Positions 5,661-14,069 of a stretch of 23,082 bases of DNA are shown in pieces. The stretch spans positions 1 to 23,082 of the forward strand of contig JAHHQS010000054.1 in NCBI GenBank assembly GCA_020026285.1. The letters run 5' to 3'. Made by a program: the position numbers and the translations under genes. The DNA comes from Parabacteroides sp. Its GTDB lineage: Bacteria > Bacteroidota > Bacteroidia > Bacteroidales > Tannerellaceae. Below the pieces are notes generated by a model, which was not told the origin of the DNA, searched no databases, and saw nothing but the letters and a program-made list of their open reading frames with translations. The first letter of the stretch is position 1. Each line of letters starts with the position of its first letter.

Positions 5661-6734
5661 CTATTTGTTTTCTGAGGGACTGTCATTGCCAATTACTGCT
5701 TTTATCAGTTGATTAATTAAGTCCGTTTTATGATCTTTCTTTAAGATTAAGAATCGGTGTTTCCCGGTAGACTTTTCTTGGAAAGAAGTTCTCCCTTTGG
5801 AATCAACTTTTATATTCCCTGATGGAGAGAATCCCAGACCTGCTGCTTCTCCTTCTACCGCAATTAATGCAGATATCAAATCCCAACAAGGTCTGTCGTA
5901 AGGCATTTTGGAAAAGCTTTCATAGCTTATACGGACAGGATGTTGTTTGTCGAAATACTTCTCAATCGCTGTTGCCGGGAATTTGACGTTTGCTCCAATT
6001 TCGAAACCTCCAGCAATGATTGGACTTGGCCAGTATTCAAATATATATTTTGCCGAAGCTATGTCATTTACAATATTATATTCAGCATTGTCAGGGTTAC
6101 TGAAATCTCCGCCCATGATGGATAGTAATTGCACCTTCCTTTTTACAAGCTCCATTCCTGAAAGATCTGAATATTCATCGGCTTCAGATTTTAACAGCTT
6201 GCTTAAATTGGAAAGAAAACCAACCGAAACTATCTTAACCGAATGATCCGGCTGTGCAGCTAATAACTTTCTCTGTAGTTTCCATGCCTCAGGAACCGAG
6301 TCATTTCCTTTTCTGTTTCGTGGAAATAAAAGAGCACCATCCGGCTTCTTTGCTTTTAAAGTATTGTTTAGATAACTGCCTTCTTCCGGAGTGGGGCCAT
6401 TATTACCTATAAATCCGACTGGCAGATCGTTATATCCATACCAGTGATTTAAGAGATCTACAAAAGGAATGGTCTTGCAATTGGCTTTGTTGATAGTGAT
6501 ACCTATAAGATTGATTTTATCTTCTTTATGGTAATTATATAACATGCATAAAGCTAGTACGTCGTCAATATCGTTTCCTATATCTGTGTCAAGAATAAGA
6601 TTGGCTGTTGAAGAACTGTATTCTGTTGATGTACGATTCGTATGTTCGGGACAGTCTGTATCTGTTATAATCTTATTTGATAGAAAATAAAACGGACAGC
6701 AAAGTAAGATGTAGGATAGAATTGAATGAAACAT
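5661..6734 (-). CDS. Secreted nucleoside hydrolase (IunH-like)
   Basis: The 357-residue protein belongs to the inosine/uridine-preferring nucleoside hydrolase fold, which splits the N-glycosidic bond of ribonucleosides to base and ribose. The calcium-binding aspartate cluster is seen in the variant DTDIGNDIDD at residues 49-58. This spacing, with an inserted Asn-Asp compared with DTDPGxDD, is common in secreted Bacteroidetes relatives. IGITINKANC and PVGFIGNNGPTPEEGSYL follow as in the family, and IMGGDFSNPDNAEYNIVNDIASA (about 206-228) supplies the substrate-loop region with NAEYN. A hydrophobic N-terminal stretch (SILSYILLCCPFYFLS) is a probable signal peptide, perhaps a lipoprotein one, so it should act in the periplasm or at the surface in nucleoside scavenging. 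It precedes the isomerase-like gene on the same strand by 234 bp, too far to assume an operon. I found no clear terminator. Confidence 0.85.
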   Translation of the reverse strand: MFHSILSYILLCCPFYFLSNKIITDTDCPEHTNRTSTEYSSSTANLILDTDIGNDIDDVLALCMLYNYHKEDKINLIGITINKANCKTIPFVDLLNHWYGYNDLPVGFIGNNGPTPEEGSYLNNTLKAKKPDGALLFPRNRKGNDSVPEAWKLQRKLLAAQPDHSVKIVSVGFLSNLSKLLKSEADEYSDLSGMELVKRKVQLLSIMGGDFSNPDNAEYNIVNDIASAKYIFEYWPSPIIAGGFEIGANVKFPATAIEKYFDKQHPVRISYESFSKMPYDRPCWDLISALIAVEGEAAGLGFSPSGNIKVDSKGRTSFQEKSTGKHRFLILKKDHKTDLINQLIKAVIGNDSPSENK

Positions 6735-7396
6735 GTTATCTTGTAATTAATAGTTTGATCGATTAACAGATAATTTTAATTATCACTGTTGATTCAAGTG
6801 GTTTATATAAAGTATCAGATGCAATATTCACAAAAAAATCTGATTTATACAAATTCGTTTGCTGTCAGGTGTTATGAACAACTTTAGGTTTTCAACTGAT
6901 TAATCAACGGAAAAAGGGGCTTTATCAACAGGTTTATTAATATCTTGAATATAAATCCCGATTTTATAAACTCTTTTTAAAGTTTGAATGTTGATAACTT
7001 TTACATAATGTTATATACTGTATTTCAGACATGGAAGTCTTGTAGAAATAGGTTCTAATTGATTATATATAATAATGTATGTAATGGGGAATAGTGAGTG
7101 GTGAACGAGTCTCTCTACAATTCCAGTGTATAGGTTAAATAGCAACAAAACAATTGTGTTGGGATATATTTAAAATATATATCTAACAAAAGGTTAATTC
7201 TACATTTTAATACGAAAAAAATTATGAAATAAATTACTAGTTTTAAAAAAAATGGGGTATTTTTGTGATGTTAAAATGAGAGATACGGAATAAAGAGATA
7301 TAAACGATATGGAATACAGGTAAGGTTATAATCTGTATTTCACTATCTAAGATGTAATTTATATTCGTTTTTCTTTTTAATATTTAGGAAAAATTT
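6735..7396. other. AT-rich intergenic region between divergent genes
   Basis: Besides the inverted repeat at 6765-6790, it holds TTATCAACA at 6922-6930 and its complement TGTTGATAA at 6989-6997. It also has an A/T palindrome GATATAT/ATATATC (7163-7169 with 7177-7183) and a possible -7 box TATTTTTG at 7258-7265 without a -33 partner. A weak minus-strand promoter for the nucleoside hydrolase (TTTG at 6834-6831, TACTTTAT at 6814-6807) is possible. No gene is seen. Confidence 0.5.
6765..6790. repeat. Inverted repeat upstream of the nucleoside hydrolase gene
   Basis: AACAGATAATT (6765-6775) pairs with AATTAT-CA-CTGTT (6778-6790), with a two-base bulge. It lies 31 bp upstream of the minus-strand ATG, within the presumed leader or promoter, so a regulator site or leader hairpin is possible. 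Confidence 0.45.
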
Positions 7397-7404
7397 TAGT
7401 TTTG
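7397..7404 (+). promoter_or_regulatory. Promoter -7 box for the TPR lipoprotein gene
   Basis: TAGTTTTG matches TAnnTTTG. The -33 region is T-rich without an exact TTTG. The predicted start near 7410 gives a leader of about 70 nt with a small hairpin TCCC/GGGA near 7420-7433. Confidence 0.6.
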
Positions 7405-7479
7405 CAGTTTAGTATAATTCCCTGATAGCGGGATTGTATGATTAGTGCGAGTATTAAAATCATTTTAAAATTACATATT

Positions 7480-9171
7480 ATGAACAAAAAGTATTTATTG
7501 CCATTTTTCTTATTGGCAGCAATTTTCGCTTTCTCTTCTTGTTCTAACAAATTGAAACCGTTAGCAGAAGAGTACATCAAGGCACAGCCTCAGCCTCTTG
7601 AAGCAATTGGTGGTAAGGTTCCTGTAACTATTAACACTACATTCCCTCAGAAATGGTTTAACAAAAAAGCTGTTGTGACTATCACTCCGGTTTTGCGTTA
7701 TGAAGGTGGTGAAGCTTGGGGTACTGCATATACTTTCCAGGGCGAAAAAGTTAAGGGAAACAATCCTGTTATTGCTTATAAGGCAGGTGGTAATGCAACA
7801 ATGAAATCTTCTTTCACTTACAAACCAGAAATGAAGAAATCTGAATTGTATTTGACTTTTGATGCAAAAATCAAAAACAAAACAGTTAAATTGCCAGATG
7901 TAAAAATCGGTGAAGGCGTTTTGGCTACTTCTGCTTTAGCAGATGCTGCTACAGCTAATGCTGCTATTGCTGCTGATAAATTCCAGCGTATTATTAAAGA
8001 AGCTCATGATGCTAGCATCATGTTCTTGATCCACCAGGCTCAGCTTCGTTCTCAGGAATTGAAGAAAGGTGAAGTTACTGATTGGAAAGATTTAGTTAAG
8101 AATGCTGACGAAGCTCCTAACCAGAATGTAGCAATCGAAATTCAGGCTTATGCATCTCCTGATGGTGGTGTTAAATATAACACTGGTTTGGCTGAAAGAC
8201 GTGAAAAGAATACTGACAAATATTTAGCTAAAGAATTGAAGAAAATGGACGTTGACGTTCCAGTTGATGCTAAATATACAGCTCAGGACTGGGAAGGTTT
8301 CCAGGAATTGGTTTCTAAATCAAATATTCAGGATAAGGACTTGGTATTACGTGTTCTTTCTATGTATTCTGATCCAGAACAGCGCGAACAGGAAATCAAA
8401 AATATCTCTACTGTATTCAGTACATTGGCTGAAGAAATTTTGCCTCAGTTACGTCGTTCTCGTTTGGTTGCAAACATCGAAATCATTGGTAAATCAGATG
8501 ACGAAATCTCTGCTTTAGCTAAGAACAATCCTAAAGAATTGAATATCGAAGAAATTCTTTACGCTGCTACATTGACTGACAATGATGCTGAAAAGATGGC
8601 TATCTATACTAAAGCTACAGAATTATATCCTGACTGCTACCGTACTTGGAACAACGTTGGTATGATGGCATTCTACGCTGGTGATTTAGCTAAAGCTGAA
8701 GAAATGTTCAACAAATCTAATTCAGTTAAGAATAACCCAGAAGCTAACATGAACTTAGGTTTGATCGCATTGACTAAGGGTGATCAGGCTAAAGCTCAGC
8801 AGTTGTTTGGTAACGCTTCAGGTGTTGCTGAATTGAGCGAAGCTCTTGGCGTTCTTTATTTGGAACAGGGTGAATGGGCAAAAGCTGCTAACTCTTTCGG
8901 TGATAGCAAAACTAACAATGCTGCATTGGCTCAGATCTTGACAAAAGATTATAACAAAGCTTCTCAGACTTTGAACAATGTTACTCGTCCAAACGCTATC
9001 ACTTCTTATTTGAAGGCTATCGTTGCTGCTCGTACAAACGATGCTAACGGTGTTGTAAGCAACTTGAAAGATGCTATTGCTAAAGATCCTTCATTGAAAC
9101 ATGAAGCTGCTATCGATCTTGAATTTGCTAAATTTGCAACTGATTCAAGCTTCGCTTCTTTAGTAAAATAA
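7480..9171 (+). CDS. TPR lipoprotein with an OmpA-like segment
   Basis: I place the start at 7480 rather than the in-frame ATG at 7438. From 7480 the protein begins with a lipoprotein signal (MNKKYLLPFFLLAAIFAF, then SSC with the lipid-acceptor Cys21), while the longer version adds 14 residues in front of it. The product has 563 residues. An N-terminal beta-rich region is followed at about 218-251 by IEIQAYASPDGG, then NTGLAERREKNTDKYL, which resembles the peptidoglycan-binding loop of OmpA-like domains. Tetratricopeptide repeats run from about 372 to 480 (WNNVGMMAFYAGDLAKAEEM, NMNLGLIALTKGDQAKAQQL, LGVLYLEQGEWAKAANSF). It is probably an abundant envelope protein: Ala is mostly GCT, Lys AAA and Gly GGT, unlike its neighbours. 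It is a single gene with its own promoter box and terminator. Its molecular role is unknown. Confidence 0.85.
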   Translation: MNKKYLLPFFLLAAIFAFSSCSNKLKPLAEEYIKAQPQPLEAIGGKVPVTINTTFPQKWFNKKAVVTITPVLRYEGGEAWGTAYTFQGEKVKGNNPVIAYKAGGNATMKSSFTYKPEMKKSELYLTFDAKIKNKTVKLPDVKIGEGVLATSALADAATANAAIAADKFQRIIKEAHDASIMFLIHQAQLRSQELKKGEVTDWKDLVKNADEAPNQNVAIEIQAYASPDGGVKYNTGLAERREKNTDKYLAKELKKMDVDVPVDAKYTAQDWEGFQELVSKSNIQDKDLVLRVLSMYSDPEQREQEIKNISTVFSTLAEEILPQLRRSRLVANIEIIGKSDDEISALAKNNPKELNIEEILYAATLTDNDAEKMAIYTKATELYPDCYRTWNNVGMMAFYAGDLAKAEEMFNKSNSVKNNPEANMNLGLIALTKGDQAKAQQLFGNASGVAELSEALGVLYLEQGEWAKAANSFGDSKTNNAALAQILTKDYNKASQTLNNVTRPNAITSYLKAIVAARTNDANGVVSNLKDAIAKDPSLKHEAAIDLEFAKFATDSSFASLVK

Positions 9172-9189
9172 TTGATAACAAGTTATCAA
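9172..9189. repeat. Perfect inverted repeat abutting the stop codon
   Basis: TTGATAAC-AA-GTTATCAA begins on the base after the TAA of the TPR gene. It contains two opposed GTTATCAA half-sites and lies 10 bp before the terminator. It could be a short hairpin or a protein site. Confidence 0.6.
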
Positions 9190-9199
9190 CTAAATAACC

Positions 9200-9234
9200 A
9201 AGAAGGTTCTTCGAAAGAGGAACCTTCTTTTTTT
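9200..9234 (+). terminator. Intrinsic terminator of the TPR lipoprotein gene
   Basis: AAGAAGGTTC (9200-9209) pairs with GAACCTTCTT (9220-9229), followed by a run of T to 9234. Confidence 0.9.
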
Positions 9235-9335
9235 ATATCAGTTTTATCCGTTTAATAATCGGAGAATCGAAGAAGTCTTATAAAGAAACTATAATGTTTA
9301 CTTGGTGTTATCCGAGGTGTGAAGAGGGAATCCTG

Positions 9336-11546
9336 TCATTGGAAAAGAATCTTTTGTGTCTTTACTCCTTTTGAGTTGGATATTTTTAGAAAGTAAATAC
9401 CGGAAGAAAGACTTTGGTATGAAAAAGAATGATAGCCGCCATGGATATTTTGTTTATCTATCACTTTCCCGTTAGCTCCTGTTAAGATGTATCTATAGTT
9501 CAGTTGATTCTCTGGTGTAATAATATGTATTGTTTTAGAAGCGCTCTCAAAACTGATACGGATATCTGATTCCGTTTCAACGTTTTCATTTGAAGTCGCT
9601 TCAGATGCGTAAGAGATTACAGGATCTATAAATAAAGCTGTATTGAATTCAGTCCCTTTTATCAGGTTTGATTCTTTCCATCCTTCAGATGTTTTAATCC
9701 AGACTGAATTTTGAGAGATTTCGCCTCCCTTTATATTATATACACAGAAGCTTGATTTATTATTAATCTTGTAACCGATAAATAAATTTTCATCCACTTT
9801 TACAGCCTTTTCAAAGGCAATGAAATGTTCTTGCGAGCATCTTAATTGTTTTTCCTGTTCTTTAATCTGATTGTCCTCAATATAAGAAAAAACAGGATTG
9901 AACTTCTCAGAAGAAAGTAAAGTTTCCGGTTTCTCCTTTCCTTTGTATAGACAGATTTCAATATCTGGCACATCTGCATCTGTAATTGGAGGAGTTGTTA
10001 AATAACAGCCATAAATCCATGCCGGACTCATTAGTGTATATTTTTCTGCAAATTCGTTATATCCCGAATCGTTCAGACCAAAGCTGAATTGTTCCTCTTT
10101 TTGTTGGTGAGTCTCAATCTGGTCGTATTTGTTCGATTCAAATACATGACTTAATCGGATTGCAGATGAGTTTTCGTATGGATTCATTCCTTCACAACTC
10201 GTTTTATTGGAGTTAGGAGAAAGCCAATGTTTAAGTTGTAAATCCTCTCTATTCTCCTTTTCCCACGAATGAGAAAGAGAATAAAAGAAATCGTCTTTTG
10301 GATTAAAACAAGTTGAAGCGCCACCTGTCAGAGCTCCGATGATTTTAAAATTCTCATCGAATAGAGCGGCACCTGAAGAACCTGCAGCTGTACTGCCTAC
10401 ATTCCATTCCGGTACATGCCAGAAACTCATTTTATCCAGATTGAGATCTGGATTAACGAATGAGTTTAATTTCACCTTTTCTGCTATGCTGAACCGTTTA
10501 GTTCCACCTTGTGGATGTTGTATACAGACATAAGGACTTTTATGTGTTTCCGTTGCATTAAAACCAGCGTAATATGGGCGGTAATAAATGGGAGGAATGG
10601 CTAGAAGCTCCAATAAAGCCATGTCAGTTGATTCGTTTACGGCTCGAAAATGGGATGAAACCATCGACATTTCTTCTGTACCTTTCATTGGTGATTCGCA
10701 TGTCGGGCTATTATAGTTAAAAAAGGCGATAATTTTACCGGCAATTTCTTCATAATCCTGATTCTTGACTGAAAAATTCTCGTTCAAACAATGTGAAGCT
10801 GTTAATAAATAGGGAGTCCCATCCATTCTTGTATTATTGATCAGTGTTCCTGAACAGTAATAGGTTCCATCAATAATTAGTAGTACAGCACTTTGCCCTA
10901 TATGCTGATATGGATCGTCTTTTGCTAAAGAGCAGACAAGAGGAGGCATGCAACTGTTTATATTAGGTTCGGATGAAGGTTCTATTATTCTTCGATAGCC
11001 GTGATTGACTTCACCAAGACGTAAACGTCCAGTAAAAGCGGCATTAGCTGGTTCCTGATATTCTATAATTAGCTCATCTCCATAAATGGGTGCTATAGGA
11101 AGAATACCTTTATCCGAATTATTCTGATGTGTAAAACTTCCTTTGATCTGTCTTTGATTGGGATCGTATATGAAAAGTTTTGCTCCTTCAGGCAGTTCAT
11201 ATTCCGTGAAAAGGAGATTAATTGATTCTGCTCCTTTGGAACGTATTCCTAGTCGCCATATTTTGGTTCCGTCATTTAATGTATAATGCGTACCAGAATT
11301 TGACGGATCATAATCAGTCATAAATTTATAAGCAAAACGGTTGGAATTTTTGAGACCGTTATACTCGGTAGAATCCATCTGTAGTTGAGCTTCTAAATTG
11401 AACGAAGGCATCGTTTCGAACAAACCGTCTGTGATTGATCGTGTGTTGGTTAAAGGAAGAGGATGACCTCCATGACTAATCTGTCCCGTCATTTCGAAAG
11501 ACGAGGAGAGAGATAGAATACTGAATATGACTAACTGAGATTTCAT
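9336..11546 (-). CDS. Secreted trypsin-like serine protease with T9SS-type C-terminal sorting tail
   Basis: The 736-residue protein starts with a signal peptide (MKSQLVIFSILSLSSS). An N-terminal beta region with FIYDPNQRQIKG (about 125-136) leads into a chymotrypsin-fold domain. Its triad is visible: His252 in YLLTASHCLN, Asp308 in ESTDMALLEL, and Ser391 in GSTAAGSSGAALF, where GSSG replaces the usual GDSG. Paired cysteines (YYCSGTL, SHC, SPTCES) and the IQHPQGG segment recall lysyl-endopeptidase-like proteases. A domain rich in aromatics follows, and the last 75 residues (RYILTGANGKVIDKQNI, then GIYFLKISNSKGVKTQKILF) match the type IX secretion C-terminal sorting domain, type A. It should therefore be exported across the outer membrane and released or anchored at the surface. 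Substrate and specificity cannot be read from sequence. It is transcribed alone, after the pnp terminator. Confidence 0.87.
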   Translation of the reverse strand: MKSQLVIFSILSLSSSFEMTGQISHGGHPLPLTNTRSITDGLFETMPSFNLEAQLQMDSTEYNGLKNSNRFAYKFMTDYDPSNSGTHYTLNDGTKIWRLGIRSKGAESINLLFTEYELPEGAKLFIYDPNQRQIKGSFTHQNNSDKGILPIAPIYGDELIIEYQEPANAAFTGRLRLGEVNHGYRRIIEPSSEPNINSCMPPLVCSLAKDDPYQHIGQSAVLLIIDGTYYCSGTLINNTRMDGTPYLLTASHCLNENFSVKNQDYEEIAGKIIAFFNYNSPTCESPMKGTEEMSMVSSHFRAVNESTDMALLELLAIPPIYYRPYYAGFNATETHKSPYVCIQHPQGGTKRFSIAEKVKLNSFVNPDLNLDKMSFWHVPEWNVGSTAAGSSGAALFDENFKIIGALTGGASTCFNPKDDFFYSLSHSWEKENREDLQLKHWLSPNSNKTSCEGMNPYENSSAIRLSHVFESNKYDQIETHQQKEEQFSFGLNDSGYNEFAEKYTLMSPAWIYGCYLTTPPITDADVPDIEICLYKGKEKPETLLSSEKFNPVFSYIEDNQIKEQEKQLRCSQEHFIAFEKAVKVDENLFIGYKINNKSSFCVYNIKGGEISQNSVWIKTSEGWKESNLIKGTEFNTALFIDPVISYASEATSNENVETESDIRISFESASKTIHIITPENQLNYRYILTGANGKVIDKQNIHGGYHSFSYQSLSSGIYFLKISNSKGVKTQKILFQ

Positions 11547-11551
11547 AGTAG

Positions 11552-11559
11552 CAAATCTA
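11552..11559 (-). promoter_or_regulatory. Promoter -7 box for the protease gene, very close to the ATG
   Basis: On the minus strand TAGATTTG ends only five bases before the ATG at 11546, so transcription would begin at or beside the start codon. The -33 region overlaps the T-run of the pnp terminator. Confidence 0.4.
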
Positions 11560-11576
11560 TAATATTATCGGAAAAT

Positions 11577-11610
11577 AAAAAAGGCCATTACATAAATGTA
11601 ATGACCTTTT
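11577..11610 (-). terminator. pnp: Intrinsic terminator of pnp
   Basis: On the minus strand AAAAGGTCATTACAT pairs with ATGTAATGGCCTTTT (11596-11610 with 11579-11593, one G-U) around a two-base spacer, followed by a T-run. It lies 22 bp after the pnp stop. Confidence 0.88.
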
Positions 11611-11631
11611 AAACTTATTTGGATTCTATAA

Positions 11632-13878
11632 TTAATCTTGATTATGCTGCTGATGATCCTGGCGATCTTGACGAGGGCCACGATTATTGTTACGAGGACC
11701 ACGATCCTGACGGTCTTGACGAGGACCACGTTCACCTCTTGGTGCACGTTCTTCATAACCTTCCGGTTTTGGAAGAAGTACTTTATGAGAAAGTTTGAAT
11801 TTACCAGTCTTAGGATCGATATCTAACAACTTCACAGTAATTGTATCACCTTCTTTAAGACCGGCCTGTTCAACTGTTTCCAAACGTTTCCAGTCGATTT
11901 CAGAGATGTGTAACAAACCATCTTTACCAGGCATGAATTCAACAAATGCTCCATAAGGCATGATTGACGAAATCTTACCTTCGTAAACTTCACCGACTTC
12001 AGGAACAGCAACGATTGATTTGATAGCATGAATAGCTGCATCGATAGTTGCCTTGTTGTTAGCTGAGATTTCAACTTTACCAGCACCTTCAACTTCTTCG
12101 ATAGAGATTGTTGCACCAGTCTTTTCCTGGATGCCCTGAATGATTTTACCGCCCGGGCCAATGATAGCACCAATAAATTCTTTAGCAACCATCATTGTTT
12201 CAATTCTTGGAGCATGAGGTTTCAATTCCTTACGAGCTTCTGGTTGAGCCTCAAGAATCTTGTTAAGGATGAACATACGTCCGTCACGAGCCTGAGCCAG
12301 AGCTTTTTCAAGAATTTCATAAGACAGACCGTCAACCTTGATATCCATCTGAGTTGCAGTGATACCGTCTTTTGTTCCTGTTACCTTGAAGTCCATATCT
12401 CCCAAGTGATCTTCGTCACCTAAGATATCAGACAAGATAGCATAGTTTGTACCCTTGTTTTCAGAAATCAATCCCATTGCGATACCTGATACAGGTTTCT
12501 TCATCTGGATACCAGAATCACGAAGCGCCAATGTTCCTGCACAAACAGTAGCCATTGAAGAAGAACCGTTTGATTCAAGGATATCAGACATTACGCGAAC
12601 AACATAAGGACAATTATCTGGAATCATTCTCTTCAATGCACGCCAAGCCAGGTGACCGTGACCGATTTCACGACGACCTACTCCACGCTGAGCCTTAGCT
12701 TCACCTGTAGAGAATGGAGGAAAATTATAATGTAATAAGAAACGTTCTTTAGAATGAACCAAAACATCGTCGATGATCTTTTCGTCATCTTTGGTTCCCA
12801 AAGTTACAGTTGAAAGAGACTGAGTTTCACCACGAGTGAAGATAGCAGAACCATGAGGTCCAGGCAGGCAGTCGGTTTCAATCCAGATAGGACGGATTTC
12901 AGTAGTCTTACGACCATCCAGACGTTTTCCTTCATCAAGGATTGCACGACGCATAGCTTCTTTTTCTACATCATGATAGTAACGATCGATCATTTCAACC
13001 TTTTCGTCAGTTAATTCTTCTTCAGTAAACTGAGATTTGAATTCTTCAACGATAGCTTCGAAAGCATCAGCACGCTGATGTTTGTCTGTTCCAGATGTAG
13101 CTACCTGATAAGCCTTTTCATAACATTTGTCATGAACATCCTTCTTCAAATCATCATCGTTTACTTCGTGGCAATATTCACGTTTTACAGTAGTGCCACA
13201 AGCTTCCATCAATTCAAGCTGAGCTTGACATTGAAGTTTGATAGCTTCGTGAGCAACTTTGATTGCATCAAGCATTTCAGACTCCTGAACTTCGTTCATT
13301 TCGCCTTCAACCATCATGATATTATCAAGAGTTGCACCAACCATAATATCTATATCTGCTTTTTCCAACTGAGTGAAAGTCGGGTTGATAACAAACTGAC
13401 CATCAACTCTCGCAACACGTACTTCAGAAATTGGACCATTAAATGGAATGTCAGAAACAGCTAAAGCAGCAGAAGCAGCCAAACCTGCTAATGCATCTGG
13501 CATATCTTCTCCATCGGCAGAGAACAATATGATATTTACATAAACTTCAGCATGGTAATTGTCCGGAAACAATGGACGTAAGGCACGGTCAACTAATCGT
13601 GCTGTTAAAATTTCGTAGTCAGAAGCTTTACCTTCACGTTTTGTGAAGCCTCCCGGAAAACGACCAAATGCAGAGAACTTTTCTTTGTATTCTACCTGCA
13701 ATGGCATAAAATCAACCCCGGGATTAGCATCTTTTGCGGCACAAACAGTAGCAAGCAATACGGTGTTGCCCATACGGACAGTAACAGCACCATCAGCTTG
13801 CTTTGCCAATTTCCCAGTCTCGATGGTGATGGTTCTTCCATCACTTAACTCGATAGTCTTGTTAATTGGATTAAGCAT
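11632..13878 (-). CDS. pnp: Polyribonucleotide nucleotidyltransferase (PNPase)
   Basis: The 748-residue protein is the phosphorolytic 3'-5' exoribonuclease of mRNA decay, acting as a trimer in the cytoplasm. The first RNase PH domain covers about 1-140 ([16 protein letters not shown] at 71-86). A helical linker follows, then the second, catalytic RNase PH domain (about 325-555) with FSTGEAK (390-396), SNGSSSM (436-442) and [13 protein letters not shown] (487-499), whose aspartates bind the metal. The KH domain carries GAIIGPGGK (571-579), and the S1 domain is at about 630-700 ([20 protein letters not shown]). The tail beyond 705 is low-complexity and rich in Arg, Gly, Gln and Asp, with a repeated RGPRQDRQD; it probably adds RNA contacts. 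The ATG lies 34 bp downstream of a -7 box. It is not next to rpsO in this window. Identification is certain. Confidence 0.98.
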   Translation of the reverse strand: MLNPINKTIELSDGRTITIETGKLAKQADGAVTVRMGNTVLLATVCAAKDANPGVDFMPLQVEYKEKFSAFGRFPGGFTKREGKASDYEILTARLVDRALRPLFPDNYHAEVYVNIILFSADGEDMPDALAGLAASAALAVSDIPFNGPISEVRVARVDGQFVINPTFTQLEKADIDIMVGATLDNIMMVEGEMNEVQESEMLDAIKVAHEAIKLQCQAQLELMEACGTTVKREYCHEVNDDDLKKDVHDKCYEKAYQVATSGTDKHQRADAFEAIVEEFKSQFTEEELTDEKVEMIDRYYHDVEKEAMRRAILDEGKRLDGRKTTEIRPIWIETDCLPGPHGSAIFTRGETQSLSTVTLGTKDDEKIIDDVLVHSKERFLLHYNFPPFSTGEAKAQRGVGRREIGHGHLAWRALKRMIPDNCPYVVRVMSDILESNGSSSMATVCAGTLALRDSGIQMKKPVSGIAMGLISENKGTNYAILSDILGDEDHLGDMDFKVTGTKDGITATQMDIKVDGLSYEILEKALAQARDGRMFILNKILEAQPEARKELKPHAPRIETMMVAKEFIGAIIGPGGKIIQGIQEKTGATISIEEVEGAGKVEISANNKATIDAAIHAIKSIVAVPEVGEVYEGKISSIMPYGAFVEFMPGKDGLLHISEIDWKRLETVEQAGLKEGDTITVKLLDIDPKTGKFKLSHKVLLPKPEGYEERAPRGERGPRQDRQDRGPRNNNRGPRQDRQDHQQHNQD
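11656..11730 (-). repeat. pnp: Duplicated 27-bp unit in the pnp tail
   Basis: The codons for RGPRQDRQD at 11704-11730 are repeated at 11656-11682, separated by RGPRNNN codons. Synonymous differences between the copies suggest an older duplication. Confidence 0.7.
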
Positions 13879-13912
13879 AATCTTGTATTTTTTCTCATCT
13901 ATAAAATTGTTG

Positions 13913-13920
13913 CAAAGTTA
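13913..13920 (-). promoter_or_regulatory. pnp: Promoter -7 box for pnp
   Basis: TAACTTTG on the minus strand matches TAnnTTTG, 34 bp before the ATG. No exact -33 TTTG is visible. Confidence 0.55.
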
Positions 13921-14036
13921 ATGAAACTTTATTGGTCTTAGCTATTAAATTGCAATTAAAAAATGCTTTCGAAGCCAAAAACCGCTAAAAATGAATGATT
14001 ATTTGCCTTTACTGGTCTATCGAGTGTAAATTAGTG

Positions 14037-14044
14037 TATATTTG
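14037..14044 (+). promoter_or_regulatory. Promoter -7 box for the thioredoxin-like lipoprotein gene
   Basis: TATATTTG matches TAnnTTTG, 25 bp before the ATG. The nearest TTTG upstream (14002-14005) is too far for a standard -33. Confidence 0.5.
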
Positions 14045-14069
14045 TACTCACAAAAAGTTTTTTTAACGT

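Noticed and set aside
5940..6246. Two plus-strand frames inside the nucleoside hydrolase gene
   Set aside because: They are antisense to a well-supported coding gene and carry no recognisable domain.
7438..7479. Upstream in-frame ATG of the TPR lipoprotein gene
   Set aside because: It would put 14 residues in front of a clean lipoprotein signal; the ATG at 7480 gives a normal signal peptide.
13078..13464. 128-codon plus-strand frame antisense to pnp
   Set aside because: It is the reverse of the conserved PNPase sequence and consists mostly of Phe, Ser and Ile; no independent support.
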